Shown here: positions 23,142 to 32,025 of the stretch, in pieces
Layout of the letters: every line of letters begins with the position of its first letter
Numbering within the stretch: the stretch's first letter is position 1
The notes under the pieces: generated by a model
The model's input: only the letters and a program-made list of their open reading frames with translations
Told to the model about the DNA's origin: nothing
Databases searched by the model: none
IMG/VR virus record: IMGVR_UViG_3300035665_001562
Coordinates: 1 to 39,355 of that record
DNA: 39,355 nt
Direction: 5' to 3' (one strand)
Source of the DNA: a virus
Translations under genes and position numbers: made by a program

Positions 23142-26100
23142 TCAACGCCGCTTTTTAGGCGACGAACGGGGCAGGTACTTGTCGGGATTGACTTGGGGGG
23201 CCTGCTTGCCCGTGCCAGTTCGCGCACGACGGATCTGCTCCATCATTTTATATAACTTCTTTGCACCGGCCTCCGTTGAGCCGTTACCCAAGTGCGACAC
23301 CACATCGGCGGGGACGACGAATTCACCGTCTGCCAAAGCGGCGCGTTGAACGCCTTTACCACGAATCACTGCGGGGATGTCATCTGACATGCCGTCACCC
23401 GCTCCTCGCAGGAGTCTACCACCGGCTTTGTACTCGGGCATCATCGGCAAACCACCGGCAGCGAATCCAAAGTTGTAGCCATCTGCAGGGTTAACAGCAC
23501 CACCCATGCGCGGGTCGCGAGTCAATTCAGCAATACCGCCCATTTGGTACTTTTTAGTCTTTCTCTTCACGATGCCTCCAGAAGCCATGCTGGGATCATA
23601 CCCGTCATAACCTTTATCCTGAGTAAACCGGCCACCTCTCCAGCAGCCTAAGAAAGGATCAGCCGGGTATATCGTTCGTCCGTCTTCACTGACGCAATAC
23701 CCAGTGTAATAAGCACTTTGGCATTCTCCAGTGGTTCTGTCATATCGACCGCCGCTGGCTATACAGTCAACTTCTGCTTGATCAATTTCTCTTTCGTCAT
23801 TCGGAACCATGCAGTTACCGGTCGGATAACCATTAGGCCCGATTTCAGGTACATATCCTGAGCGACAACGACCGTTCCTAGCGTACTCACCGATTAACTC
23901 ATCATCGCTCGGAGGCGGCGTAGACGCGGGAGGCGCAGTCGTAGACGGAGGTGGCGTCGTGCCACTCGTCAAACCCGTATCTGTGCTGCGATAGCAGAAA
24001 TCATCCGTCCGGTTCTTGGTGTAACCCTCTGGGCAGTTACCAAACTCATCCGGCAGTTCTACTTCAGTCGTGTCGAAGATGCAGCCATCGCGGTACGGGT
24101 GCTTCTTAAAGCCCGGAGGACATCCCGTATCCGGAGACGGCGTTTCACCGCCCGTGGGACTCGGTGTCCCGCTCGGAGGAGTTGGTGTACCGCTCGGAGG
24201 ACTTGGCGTACCACTTGGCGGACTTGGCGTACCACTCGGAGGCGTTCCAGTCGGCGGCGTTCCGGTTGGTGGGGTCCCAGTCGGCGGTGTACCGCTTGGG
24301 GACGGCGTCTCACGGATAGGAGAACAAATCGTAAGGCCGAGGAGCTGCAGAAGCGGATCAGCTTCCGTCCCCGGCGGACATTCACCAATAGGAGGTGGAG
24401 TAAATCCGGTCGGTTCAGGCGTAGGAGCCGGAGTCGGTGCAGATGTCGGTGGAACCGATTTCTTTCTGCAAGCACCTAAACCACCGTCAGCATCGGGATC
24501 GAACTCGTAGTCGTAACCGTAAACGGCTTCACAATCTCCGTCGCCGTAACCGTTAAATCGACAGCGCCCAACGCTTGGGTCAAAAACATATCCTCGTTGA
24601 GAACATTGAGGATTGGGCGTTGGTGTAATTGGTATACACGGATCTAGTCCCGCTAAGTACCTATCAAAATCAAAACGAGTCTCCGGCGGACAAATTGGGA
24701 TTGTCGGTGTAGGTACCGGAGTTGTGGGCGCTGGGGTTGTCGGCGCAGGCGTCGTCGGACTCGGTGTAGTGGGAGTAGGAGTCGTAGGTGCAGGCGTCGT
24801 AGGCGCGGGCGTGGTCGGACTCGGCGTACTCGTCGGAGCCGGAGTGCTAGTCGGAGCCGGAGTGCTTGTGGGTGCAGGCGTACTCGTCGGAGCCGGAGTG
24901 CTTGTGGGTGCAGGCGTACTCGTCGGAGCCGGAGTGCTTGTGGGTGCAGGCGTACTCGTCGGAGCCGGAGTGCTTGTGGGTGCAGGCGTACTCGTCGGAG
25001 CCGGTGTGCTAGTTGGCGCAGGCGTACTCGTCGGAGCAGGCGTACTCGTCGGAGCAGGCGTACTCGTCGGTCCGGGTGTGCCTGTGGGTCCCGGAGTGCC
25101 AGTAGGTCCCGGAGTGCCAGTAGGTCCCGGAGTGCCAGTAGGTCCGGGTGTGCCTGTGGGTCCCGGAGTGCCAGTTGGGCCGGGTGTGCCAGTGGGGCCG
25201 GGTGTGCCAGTGGGGCCGGGTGTGCCTGTGGGTCCCGGAGTGCCAGTTGGGCCGGGTGTGCCAGTGGGGCCGGGTGTGCCTGTGGGTCCCGGAGTTCCCG
25301 GAGGTCCGCCTGTGCCGGGAGGTCCACCTGTACCGGGAGGCCCGGGTGTCGGAACCGGCGTGTTCTCGATGCAGGGATCTAGTCCAAGCTGCCACCGATC
25401 AAAATCAAACGTAAATCCGACCTTACACGACGGCATCGTCGGAGCCGGGGTCGTCGTAGGCGGCATCGTATACATGACAGGAGGACGGAGACGATTAGTA
25501 AAATCTCCGCTCAAGTCTTTACGAAGCGCCTCTAAATAACGCTCATAGTCACTGATGTCCCGAGCAGGCCCGGGCGGTCTCAACAACGACCGATACCACT
25601 CCGCTAGTTCCGGATCATACGGCTGCAAATCCGGTCCAGATGCAACGCCTGTCGGAGGTCGCGGCATCAAGGGACGCGGAGTCTGTTTAAATGGAATTAA
25701 GTCTGTACGTAGATCACTAAGGTAATTATCAAAACCGGGCGGAGTAGGACGCTCCGCTCTCGTGGGATCTACATTTTGACCGCTGATAAAAGGAGTCACG
25801 CCCTGAGCTGACGCAATGCCCGAGGGAGCATTGCTGCGGTAAAAGTCAGCCAGAGCGGGAGCGAAAGGGCGGAGAGCCTCGAAGTATTTCCGCCTCCTTT
25901 CTTCGTCAGTCTCTTCTTGTAGGTTACTCGCTGTTTCCGAAAGACCGCCTTCGGCAAAACCCTCTTCACCAGTAAACATATTGGTCGGAGGTTCGTAGCC
26001 AGCAGGCTGTACCCGACTCATCGGATAAGAAGGATTGGGACGCGGCACGATACCGCCACCCGCCATAAAGAACGGACGCTGCTGATCTTGATCTAATGGC

Positions 26101-26963
26101 CCCGACGATGGGGGCCTAGTAGGGGCTGGCGTAGGTGGGGGTTGCTGCTGCGGAGGCTGCTGCGGATTAAAGTTCTGCGGCGTGTACTGCCCCGGCGTGT
26201 AGCCACGGTTAATGAAGTAAGGCTGTCCCGGCTCGCCCCAACGCGGATTCATCTGACCCTGCTGGAACTGAGTCCTGAAGTATTGAGTTGGTTCCGCCTT
26301 CGGAATGCCGTACTTCTGGCTCTCGGCACGGTTGATCAAGTACATCAACGGAATGTACGAAGCTACGTCCCCGAAAGAACCTAATCCTTGCGATTGTGCC
26401 TGACCTTGTTGAGGGCCTTTAAATATGCTCTCAAGGATGTTTTCAAATGGTTTTTTGACCGTGGGCTTAGTAGCTTTTGCGGCTCCTTCGATAAGTCCCG
26501 GCGCAATTTCGCCAAAGTCATCCGCACCACGAGGGGCTTCTTTATAGCCAGCAGGGCCAGCAATTCCCGGTATTCCAGCTTTAGACTGCTCAACCGCCGA
26601 GGCGATGCCACCCAACACTTGCGTGCCGAGATAGGCTTTCATACCAGCATCGAGGCCCTTCTGCAGGTCACCTTTGATAGCCCCGTACGCTGTGCCGACT
26701 AACGTGCTGGTGAGCTGCGGATTCTGAATTGCCGCCGTGCCGATCTTCTTGACCCCACCCCAAATAGCTTTGAGGAAGTTGCCCAGAACCGACGCTTCAG
26801 GAAGCCCCGTTACCGGATTGACCGGCAGTTCCATGCCTTGAGCACGGGCTAGTTCCTGTAAAGCCCGCACTTCGTCGGGGGTCATATGGACAAGGGTGTT
26901 ATCCCCGCCACGGCCTTGAGCGGCTACAAGGGACGCAAGTCCCGCCGCAGGATATTGGTTCAT
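23142..26963 (-). CDS. Collagen-like and mucin-like repeat virion protein with cysteine modules (1273 aa)
   Basis: The N-terminal region (1-130) starts '[15 protein letters not shown]' and looks like a structured anchor domain. Residues about 250-450 are Pro/Gln-rich with 'MAGGGI' and 'FAEGGL' motifs. A cysteine module with 'FDFDR' and 'GLDPC' (Cys531) precedes a collagen-like tract (541-632, Gly every third residue), 13 TSTPAP units (633-710) and further Thr-Pro linker. A second copy of the module begins at Cys758, and at least four more short Cys modules follow. The end carries a conserved-looking block ('[20 protein letters not shown]'). It is likely a virion fibre or cell-contact protein and a candidate glycosylation substrate (inference). 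Confidence 0.75.
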   Translation of the reverse strand: MNQYPAAGLASLVAAQGRGGDNTLVHMTPDEVRALQELARAQGMELPVNPVTGLPEASVLGNFLKAIWGGVKKIGTAAIQNPQLTSTLVGTAYGAIKGDLQKGLDAGMKAYLGTQVLGGIASAVEQSKAGIPGIAGPAGYKEAPRGADDFGEIAPGLIEGAAKATKPTVKKPFENILESIFKGPQQGQAQSQGLGSFGDVASYIPLMYLINRAESQKYGIPKAEPTQYFRTQFQQGQMNPRWGEPGQPYFINRGYTPGQYTPQNFNPQQPPQQQPPPTPAPTRPPSSGPLDQDQQRPFFMAGGGIVPRPNPSYPMSRVQPAGYEPPTNMFTGEEGFAEGGLSETASNLQEETDEERRRKYFEALRPFAPALADFYRSNAPSGIASAQGVTPFISGQNVDPTRAERPTPPGFDNYLSDLRTDLIPFKQTPRPLMPRPPTGVASGPDLQPYDPELAEWYRSLLRPPGPARDISDYERYLEALRKDLSGDFTNRLRPPVMYTMPPTTTPAPTMPSCKVGFTFDFDRWQLGLDPCIENTPVPTPGPPGTGGPPGTGGPPGTPGPTGTPGPTGTPGPTGTPGPTGTPGPTGTPGPTGTPGPTGTPGPTGTPGPTGTPGPTGTPGPTGTPGPTGTPGPTSTPAPTSTPAPTSTPAPTSTPAPTSTPAPTSTPAPTSTPAPTSTPAPTSTPAPTSTPAPTSTPAPTSTPAPTSTPAPTSTPSPTTPAPTTPAPTTPTPTTPSPTTPAPTTPAPTTPVPTPTIPICPPETRFDFDRYLAGLDPCIPITPTPNPQCSQRGYVFDPSVGRCRFNGYGDGDCEAVYGYDYEFDPDADGGLGACRKKSVPPTSAPTPAPTPEPTGFTPPPIGECPPGTEADPLLQLLGLTICSPIRETPSPSGTPPTGTPPTGTPPTGTPPSGTPSPPSGTPSPPSGTPTPPSGTPSPTGGETPSPDTGCPPGFKKHPYRDGCIFDTTEVELPDEFGNCPEGYTKNRTDDFCYRSTDTGLTSGTTPPPSTTAPPASTPPPSDDELIGEYARNGRCRSGYVPEIGPNGYPTGNCMVPNDEREIDQAEVDCIASGGRYDRTTGECQSAYYTGYCVSEDGRTIYPADPFLGCWRGGRFTQDKGYDGYDPSMASGGIVKRKTKKYQMGGIAELTRDPRMGGAVNPADGYNFGFAAGGLPMMPEYKAGGRLLRGAGDGMSDDIPAVIRGKGVQRAALADGEFVVPADVVSHLGNGSTEAGAKKLYKMMEQIRRARTGTGKQAPQVNPDKYLPRSSPKKRR
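24834..25067 (-). repeat. 13 tandem TSTPAP-encoding units (mucin-like minisatellite)
   Basis: Thirteen 18-base units encode TSTPAP. Several alternate as an almost exact 36-base repeat between about 24850 and 25010, indicating recent expansion by slippage or recombination. The product is a Thr/Ser/Pro mucin-like stalk. It continues into less regular TTPAP-type five-residue repeats down to 24693. Confidence 0.9.
25068..25343 (-). repeat. Collagen-like Gly-X-Y repeat tract (includes 12 TGTPGP units)
   Basis: On the minus strand this encodes about 30 Gly-X-Y triplets. A few GPP/GTG triplets are followed by 12 copies of the 18-base unit for TGTPGP, read as alternating G-T-P and G-P-T. Gly at every third position with many prolines is the signature of a collagen triple helix. 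Prolines fall in Y of G-T-P and threonines in Y of G-P-T, the positions hydroxylated or glycosylated in known collagens. DNA units differ mostly at silent positions. Confidence 0.9.
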
Positions 26964-26997
26964 AAGCCCCCCAAGGGGAAAGGTTTCTTAAATGGTA

Positions 26998-27597
26998 TCA
27001 CTCGTTTGCCTCGTAGTTCGACACCCAAGTGACGGTTAGGATGATGGACGGAATCGCCGGGATATTGCCCGTAGCGGCTACGTAAGGGATGACCACGTTG
27101 GTATCGGCAGCCTCCCAAGCCAACTCAAAGTAGTCCCCTGCTTCCATCACCAACACAAAGTTCCAAGCCGCCACGATCTCGTTGTTGGGGCCGTCGATGA
27201 CAATCTTGGTAGCCGAATCCGGTAGGTTAATCCCATTAATACGGGGCCAGATATAGACCGCACTAGCCGAACCGCCCGTCTTGTCTAACTGAGCCGAGAA
27301 CTGAAAGTTATAAATACCCGTCTGGGCTACAAATATCCTAGATGTAGGTACGCCACGAGTAACGGCTTGTTGAGTAACAACCGAGTTATAAGTAAATAAG
27401 TTGACGGCATCGGCTACCGGATTCGTCTGCGTCGTAGTGTCAAAGTACGAAGCGTGTGCGGTCGGGGAATTAACCCGATTAGCCATCTGGCTAAAAAACA
27501 GACGTAGGATGTTAGTTAATTGATCCTGATATCGAACCTGATAATCAGTCGGAGCAACCGGCAAATTCGGCGGCACTACACCGCGAGCGACGGTCAT
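26998..27597 (-). CDS. Jelly-roll-like structural protein (199 aa), possible tail appendage
   Basis: The 199-residue protein is strand-rich after a short N-terminal helix (about 20-45). From about residue 85 it shows the alternating hydrophobic pattern of a beta-sandwich ('GIYNFQFSAQLDKTGGSASA', then 'VLVMEAGDYFELAWEA'), similar to C1q/TNF-like or receptor-binding folds in phage tail proteins. It overlaps the upstream tail gene by 4 bases and lies upstream of the collagen-like gene, so a role in the tail or its fibres is likely. No catalytic residues are evident. Confidence 0.55.
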   Translation of the reverse strand: MTVARGVVPPNLPVAPTDYQVRYQDQLTNILRLFFSQMANRVNSPTAHASYFDTTTQTNPVADAVNLFTYNSVVTQQAVTRGVPTSRIFVAQTGIYNFQFSAQLDKTGGSASAVYIWPRINGINLPDSATKIVIDGPNNEIVAAWNFVLVMEAGDYFELAWEAADTNVVIPYVAATGNIPAIPSIILTVTWVSNYEANE

Positions 27598-29882
27598 CGT
27601 CGTCCATCCGGTTTAACGTCAATACGCATCATGCCCATTTGCCACGCTACACCAAGATCAGTTGAGTCCACACGGAACGCCATCTGACGACCGCGCACTC
27701 GGGTATAGACCTGACCGGTGTACTGCTGAATTGGGATCACCGATGTTCGGGTAACGGTCGGCGTATCGGCAGCGGTGTAGTTACTGCCTGAATTCTGACG
27801 GGGTTTAACGGTGAGCGTTACAGACGGGTTAGCCCCACTTGATCCCGTGAAGTTGAGGTCAGGCAATATACGCCAGACGTAGCCAAAGTTCTGACCGTCT
27901 TGAATGTCAAAGTCCGACGACTCAATAAACGCTTCAATCGGCACGGGCGGATTGATCGACGCATCGTCGTTGCCAACTTCATGCAACAAGACTTGGTTCG
28001 GAATCCTGAGACTGACAACCGTGTATTGAGTGTGAGATGTAGCCGTTGTTCCATTAACGCCACGCACACACCCAGTAAGGGTATTGTTAACAATATTGGC
28101 GTACGTGATTTGCTCAGAATCAATCGTAACCGTACCGCTTAACGGGTACGTTGCAGCATCTACCAAGGCAATCGTCGTAATGGACGAATCAATCGACGTA
28201 GCAAGGTACGAAGTCTGAATAGAGAACGCCGCGATTGGATAGTTACGCTGGGTATGCTCGGACCACGCCGTGCGATTGATATTGCCGTAATACCAAATAC
28301 GCTCAAGGTAGTTATAGATTACATAACGATCATTAATAAAACTATTTGCTGACGGGTAGAACCACCAGACTTCGTTGAAGCCCTCGTTACTGCCTGCACA
28401 AACTTGATCAAGTTGATCGTAGTTGATGTCGTTGTAGACAAACTGACGAAGGGTGCAAGGCAGCGTTTCTACACGACCCGTATACATGAAGAACTTGTCA
28501 CGACCCATCCAGTACGTGACGTTATTAACCGTCTGCGCTGCATTTTGCGATGCAATCGAAATGTCTTGATCAAGCAGTACAAAGTTCCACACAAACGGCG
28601 GTCCAATGTACTGCATCGAAAAGATGGCAGTATCTGTCCAAATCAGGATTTCCTGACGAGTATTCTGCGTAGCTACAATAAACGAGCCGTGAGACAGAGT
28701 TTGTTCGCCCGACTGATTAGTAACTTCAGGCACCCATTCGTACGGGTTGCCTTGGTCTGACCAACGAACAAGAAGTGGGTTGAAAACCGTGTTGAAGTTC
28801 GTTGGGTCGTATGGGGTCGAACCCATACAAATCGTGAATTCGTTTACGGGCGAGTCGATGATGACATTAGTTTCGTTGGGGACATGACGCCCCGCAAAAC
28901 TGAAAGAAACGGCGGAAGCCGTGAGCGTGGCCGTGATCGCTGCCGAAAGCGTGACAGACGTTGAACCCGTCCAAGCGGCAGTTACAAAAGTACCCGTTGG
29001 AATGCCCGTACCTGATACAACAGACCCCGTGTTAATGCCTGTGGCGTCAGCCACCACAATAGTTGCAGCGCCAGAAGCAGCCGTAGCCGTAGTTGCTGTC
29101 TTCTCTACCGTGTTGGCTTTCTCTTCAAGCGAAACCGCTCGTGCCCACGTAGAAGTATCTTTAGTCCAGAAGTAGACCTCGCCACTACGCTCAGCAAAGA
29201 TCAGGTCATCGCCAAAATTAAACATTGACCAGAGCCGCATCGGAATACCAGCCGGGGACGATGACCCCCAACCACCACTACCCCACGGAGGACCGCCCCA
29301 ACCAACTTGGGTGGTGTAGACAGCGTTACCCGCGTCAATGTCGTACTGAGCAACGACTAAAGAGCCGCCACCGGTAGCCGTAGAACCCGCCGCCGTAGGC
29401 GAATAAATGACAAGAGAGTTGGCACTAGGAACCGAAGCAACTTCAAACGCACCATTTAAAGTCAGGCTGCCGACTGTCGTAGCGCCCGAAAAAGTAACGT
29501 ACGTGCCGATAGATGTGCCATGTGCAGTGGCATTGACCTGAACTGCTTTACTGCCAGCCGCCGTAGTAAACGGATTATTAGATAACGTAAGCGAGTTACC
29601 AAGCGGAGTGATGTCGTAAAACTCGCCGCCCAGTTCTACGTAAACTTTCTGGTTGGTGCCTACGCCTAGAAGATTCTGGCCGACAGCCGTGACCCAGTTC
29701 CAGAGATACCGGGCAACACCTTTATATGTGTAGGCAAAGTTAATATTTTGCCAGCCGCCTAATTTTTCGGCGTAGCCAGATCGAAAACGCACCTTGTCGG
29801 ATGCGAAGAAGCCGCCCTCGTTGGCGTAGCTGGTTGATTCGCGGTTAACGCCGGGGCGCAGTTCTAGTTTCTGAAGTGCCAT
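27594..29882 (-). CDS. Stabilisation-type tail tube/needle-proximal protein (P22 gp10-like)
   Basis: The 762-residue beta-rich protein begins 'MALQKLELRPGVNRESTSYA' followed by 'KVRFRSGYAEKLGGWQ', the typical entry of podovirus stabilisation or tail-tubular-B-type proteins that plug the portal and form the short tail. A Trp-rich 'GWGGPPWGSGGWG' lies near 195-207. Two Ser/Thr/Ala-rich beta insertions (about 95-175 and 255-320) and a third at about 555-620 look like inserted Ig-like or decoration modules. Its place after the adaptor and fibre genes and before virion core proteins agrees with this role. Confidence 0.75.
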   Translation of the reverse strand: MALQKLELRPGVNRESTSYANEGGFFASDKVRFRSGYAEKLGGWQNINFAYTYKGVARYLWNWVTAVGQNLLGVGTNQKVYVELGGEFYDITPLGNSLTLSNNPFTTAAGSKAVQVNATAHGTSIGTYVTFSGATTVGSLTLNGAFEVASVPSANSLVIYSPTAAGSTATGGGSLVVAQYDIDAGNAVYTTQVGWGGPPWGSGGWGSSSPAGIPMRLWSMFNFGDDLIFAERSGEVYFWTKDTSTWARAVSLEEKANTVEKTATTATAASGAATIVVADATGINTGSVVSGTGIPTGTFVTAAWTGSTSVTLSAAITATLTASAVSFSFAGRHVPNETNVIIDSPVNEFTICMGSTPYDPTNFNTVFNPLLVRWSDQGNPYEWVPEVTNQSGEQTLSHGSFIVATQNTRQEILIWTDTAIFSMQYIGPPFVWNFVLLDQDISIASQNAAQTVNNVTYWMGRDKFFMYTGRVETLPCTLRQFVYNDINYDQLDQVCAGSNEGFNEVWWFYPSANSFINDRYVIYNYLERIWYYGNINRTAWSEHTQRNYPIAAFSIQTSYLATSIDSSITTIALVDAATYPLSGTVTIDSEQITYANIVNNTLTGCVRGVNGTTATSHTQYTVVSLRIPNQVLLHEVGNDDASINPPVPIEAFIESSDFDIQDGQNFGYVWRILPDLNFTGSSGANPSVTLTVKPRQNSGSNYTAADTPTVTRTSVIPIQQYTGQVYTRVRGRQMAFRVDSTDLGVAWQMGMMRIDVKPDGRR

Positions 29883-30400
29883 TACGAGACCCCTGACAGG
29901 TACAACGCCCGTTCGTCGTTGCGCCTTTTTACCAATCCCGGCAGTACTTTACCACCAGCTTTAGTCCATTTCAGGAACTCGTCAGCCGCCTCCTCAAACT
30001 CACCCCGGTTCGTCTTCATCCGAAGGGAAGAGCGTTGGAGATTGCCAAGACCCACGTTGAAGGCAAAACTGACGAGAGAATCGAAGATTCCCTGATTGCC
30101 AACAGCAGCAGGGCAAAGTCGAACCACACCACGCTCAAACCGGCCAAGGTCTTGAGAAAGTATCCGATCCACCTCGTCCATCGTGAGAATGCGGTCCCAG
30201 CCAGCGGGTATCGGTAGATTCTTGCGCTCCTCATACTTCACCGTCGCATGAGCCGGGTCGATCACATGGCCGACGCCCACCGTCCACAAAAGCGCCGGGC
30301 AGCGGTAAGGCTTAGTCCTCACCCCTTCGTGGTGCTTGATCATCTGAATAGCGGCAGGGCTGACTTTCACTTTTTGCCAAAAGCCTGTGTCCCGAACCAA
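29882..30400 (-). CDS. GH24 endolysin (T4-lysozyme-type muramidase)
   Basis: The 172-residue muramidase cleaves peptidoglycan at the end of infection. The catalytic stretch 'HHEGVRTKPYRCPALLWTVG' contains Glu25, Cys34 and Thr40, matching the E-8-(D/C)-5-T triad in its cysteine version. The rest, with 'FDSLVSFAFNVGLGNLQRS' and 'LVKRRNDERALYL', is the usual GH24 C-terminal lobe. There is no clear N-terminal membrane or signal-arrest segment, so it likely depends on the holin for release. It overlaps the holin gene by 34 bases; its stop overlaps the next start at 29882. Confidence 0.93.
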   Translation of the reverse strand: MVRDTGFWQKVKVSPAAIQMIKHHEGVRTKPYRCPALLWTVGVGHVIDPAHATVKYEERKNLPIPAGWDRILTMDEVDRILSQDLGRFERGVVRLCPAAVGNQGIFDSLVSFAFNVGLGNLQRSSLRMKTNRGEFEEAADEFLKWTKAGGKVLPGLVKRRNDERALYLSGVS

Positions 30401-30852
30401 AACGCAATAATGGAAGACAGAATCAGCATCTCGTCATCCGAGAATACTTCAGCCATCGCAGCGGCAAACGGCACACCCGTGTTGTAGGCGTACCAGACAC
30501 CCGCAATATTGATGGCAACAAGTTCCAGCACAAAGATATAGGTCACGACCGGACGAACCGATGCCCGTAGATTAATCATCCACTGGCTCGCGCCTTTGCC
30601 GATCTCCATGTCGTGTTGATACAGGGCTTGGCGTTCTTCGCCCGCTGTCTGAGTCTGAATTTGCTCCAGCTTGATCTCTTCTACCCGTGCTTGGGCAATA
30701 AAGCCGCGCTCAGCCAAGGCTAACTCCCGCTCTTTTTGGGCAGCGACGAGAGCCAACTCATGTTTCTTATCCTGCCGGTCTTGGAAGATTTGGAGGATTT
30801 TAGGTAGCCCGCCCGCCAAGAAAGACAGGAAGGTTGAGATCATTGTCATCAT
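30367..30852 (-). CDS. Three-transmembrane holin (GTA-type)
   Basis: The 161-residue membrane protein has a hydrophobic N-terminal segment (5-22), a long charged helical stretch that looks like a coiled coil (24-75), and two hydrophobic helices (about 100-121 and 142-157). This is the layout of the 3-TM holin family known from gene transfer agents and related phages. It forms holes in the inner membrane to release the endolysin encoded next. The two genes overlap by 34 bases, which supports a lysis cassette. No spanin was found nearby. Confidence 0.8.
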   Translation of the reverse strand: MMTMISTFLSFLAGGLPKILQIFQDRQDKKHELALVAAQKERELALAERGFIAQARVEEIKLEQIQTQTAGEERQALYQHDMEIGKGASQWMINLRASVRPVVTYIFVLELVAINIAGVWYAYNTGVPFAAAMAEVFSDDEMLILSSIIAFWFGTQAFGKK

Positions 30853-30855
30853 GGC

Positions 30856-31224
30856 TTAGCCCTCGTTAAGAACTTGCACGGGTTCTTCAACAGGTACTTC
30901 AACCGGCGGTGCCCACGGTAGCGGAACGACCTTCGGCTGCGCGGCTTTCTGGTTGTCGATCTGCTGCTGCGCCATACCTTCAAAACGCGCTACGCCATCA
31001 GCGCCGAGTGCATCCTTGGTCCATTGAATGACCTGATCTTCGGTAATGCTGGCGAGGTCGGTAAAGTTAGCGGCATCAGGTGCAAGCAACTTAGTGTCGC
31101 CCTGCACAAAACCCTTCAGCCCGTCTTCATCTGCGTCAATGTCAAAGCACACCGTCACGACGACGTTATCAAGGCCGTTCTGAGACAGAGCTTCTATTTG
31201 CCGAACTTTCCATACAGTATTCAT
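30856..31224 (-). CDS. Hypothetical phage protein, DUF7936-like (122 aa)
   Basis: The 122-residue protein begins 'MNTVWKVRQIEAL' and has a beta-rich N-terminal part. A helical segment around 'ASITEDQVIQWTKDALG' (about 59-75) is followed by a Gln-rich helix and a Pro/Val-rich acidic tail. This arrangement recalls a small family common upstream of lysis or tail genes in aquatic phages. It lies 3 bases before the holin start and directly after the 51-residue ORF. Its role in the virion or tail assembly is unknown. Confidence 0.6.
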   Translation of the reverse strand: MNTVWKVRQIEALSQNGLDNVVVTVCFDIDADEDGLKGFVQGDTKLLAPDAANFTDLASITEDQVIQWTKDALGADGVARFEGMAQQQIDNQKAAQPKVVPLPWAPPVEVPVEEPVQVLNEG

Positions 31225-31380
31225 TTATTTAGCCTCCTCGGGCTTTGGGAGCAGCGGTTCAACCTGCTCCTTCAGTTTCATATAAAGCGGGAAAGCTCCT
31301 TGCGAAGTAGGCAACGAGCCAATCAAATTTACGATGGCGACCGCTTCATCAAGGGTCATTTCAAGTTTGACGGATTCCAT
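31225..31380 (-). CDS. Small helical phage protein (51 aa)
   Basis: An ATG at 31380, with AGGAG (read on the minus strand at 31386-31390) at good spacing, opens a 51-residue frame ending in TAA at 31225-31227, directly before the next ATG. The product has an N-terminal 'MESVKLEMTLDEAVAIVNLI' helix pattern and a Pro/Glu/Lys tail. Perfect packing between neighbours and a good ribosome binding site make it a real gene despite its size. Its function is unknown. Confidence 0.75.
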   Translation of the reverse strand: MESVKLEMTLDEAVAIVNLIGSLPTSQGAFPLYMKLKEQVEPLLPKPEEAK

Positions 31381-31389
31381 TAGTACTCC

Positions 31390-31418
31390 TTTATAAAATT
31401 AAGATATACGTTTAACAA
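31390..31418 (-). promoter_or_regulatory. Possible sigma70-like promoter in AT-rich gap
   Basis: On the minus strand TTGTTA (31413-31418) and TATAAA (31390-31395) are separated by 17 bases, matching -35 and -10 consensus at 4/6 and 5/6 positions. The gap 31381-31424 is one of the few non-coding stretches of the right arm. The -10 sits directly next to the AGGAG of the downstream gene, so a transcript from it would be nearly leaderless, which weakens the call. It could drive the small ORF, DUF7936-like, holin and endolysin genes. Confidence 0.3.
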
Positions 31419-31424
31419 TTAAAA

Positions 31425-32021
31425 TTAATTATTTTGAATGCCGACAAAAGTGCTAATAGATATCCTGTTGTTCATAAAATTGTCTGAGGTTGAAACTATT
31501 TCTGTAACTTCGTGTTGTAAGTAAGATGGGAAAAACACCGCTTGGTTATGTTTTAAGTCAACCTCGTAATCGTCAAACTTCAATACCCCGCCGCCATACA
31601 ACTTTGGCGTTTTGTAGAACGCTACTATCAATGTATACAGACACGTGTCATGGTGCGGTTTGTAGTAATCGCCATTCTGGTAGAATTGCACCAAAGTATT
31701 GTCAGAATTAGTTATTGGTAAATACCCAAACACTCTGTCAAAACTTACAATTTCTTCAACTATTTCTCTAGAAAATATTTTTCTATTAAAAGAAAAAATT
31801 GGCGAAACCATCAGGTTTTTGTACACATCAGGTAAAAAAATACCAGAGTTTTTCTTTTTAATAGTCCCATCCGGAAACTTAGCAGATTCGGTTTCTGATC
31901 CCGGTCTTAAGTGCTTAGACAGAACATGCAACTCAGACCAAATTTGTGCTACTTCGCTATCTGCAAAGTAATCGTCTATTAAAACGTAGGTAATAGGGGC
32001 ATCAAAATATCTTAAATTCAC
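31425..32021 (-). CDS. 2OG-Fe(II) oxygenase, prolyl-4-hydroxylase-like
   Basis: The 198-residue dioxygenase shows the prolyl-4-hydroxylase signature 'YQNGDYYKPHHD' (114-125) with iron ligands His123 and Asp125. The third ligand is His170 in 'FPSYLQHEV', and Arg186 in 'NRISIST' binds 2-oxoglutarate; 'GGGVLKF' (143-149) is also typical. It would hydroxylate a side chain using O2, Fe(II) and 2OG. The gene is clearly richer in A+T than the rest of the arm (one 60-base stretch at 31741-31800 has about 17% GC), a sign of acquisition from another source. The substrate is unknown; prolines in this phage's collagen-like protein are a candidate (inference). Confidence 0.85.
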   Translation of the reverse strand: MNLRYFDAPITYVLIDDYFADSEVAQIWSELHVLSKHLRPGSETESAKFPDGTIKKKNSGIFLPDVYKNLMVSPIFSFNRKIFSREIVEEIVSFDRVFGYLPITNSDNTLVQFYQNGDYYKPHHDTCLYTLIVAFYKTPKLYGGGVLKFDDYEVDLKHNQAVFFPSYLQHEVTEIVSTSDNFMNNRISISTFVGIQNN

Positions 32022-32025
32022 ATTG

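Noticed and set aside
24834-25283. CRISPR-like appearance of short regular repeats
   Set aside because: The repeats are contiguous 18-base coding units with no unique spacers and no cas genes nearby.
24613-25539. Long + strand frame opposite the repeat region (GVLVGA-like repeats)
   Set aside because: It is the antisense of the 18-base repeats, which stay open in several frames. The minus-strand frame has flanking domains and matches the operon direction.
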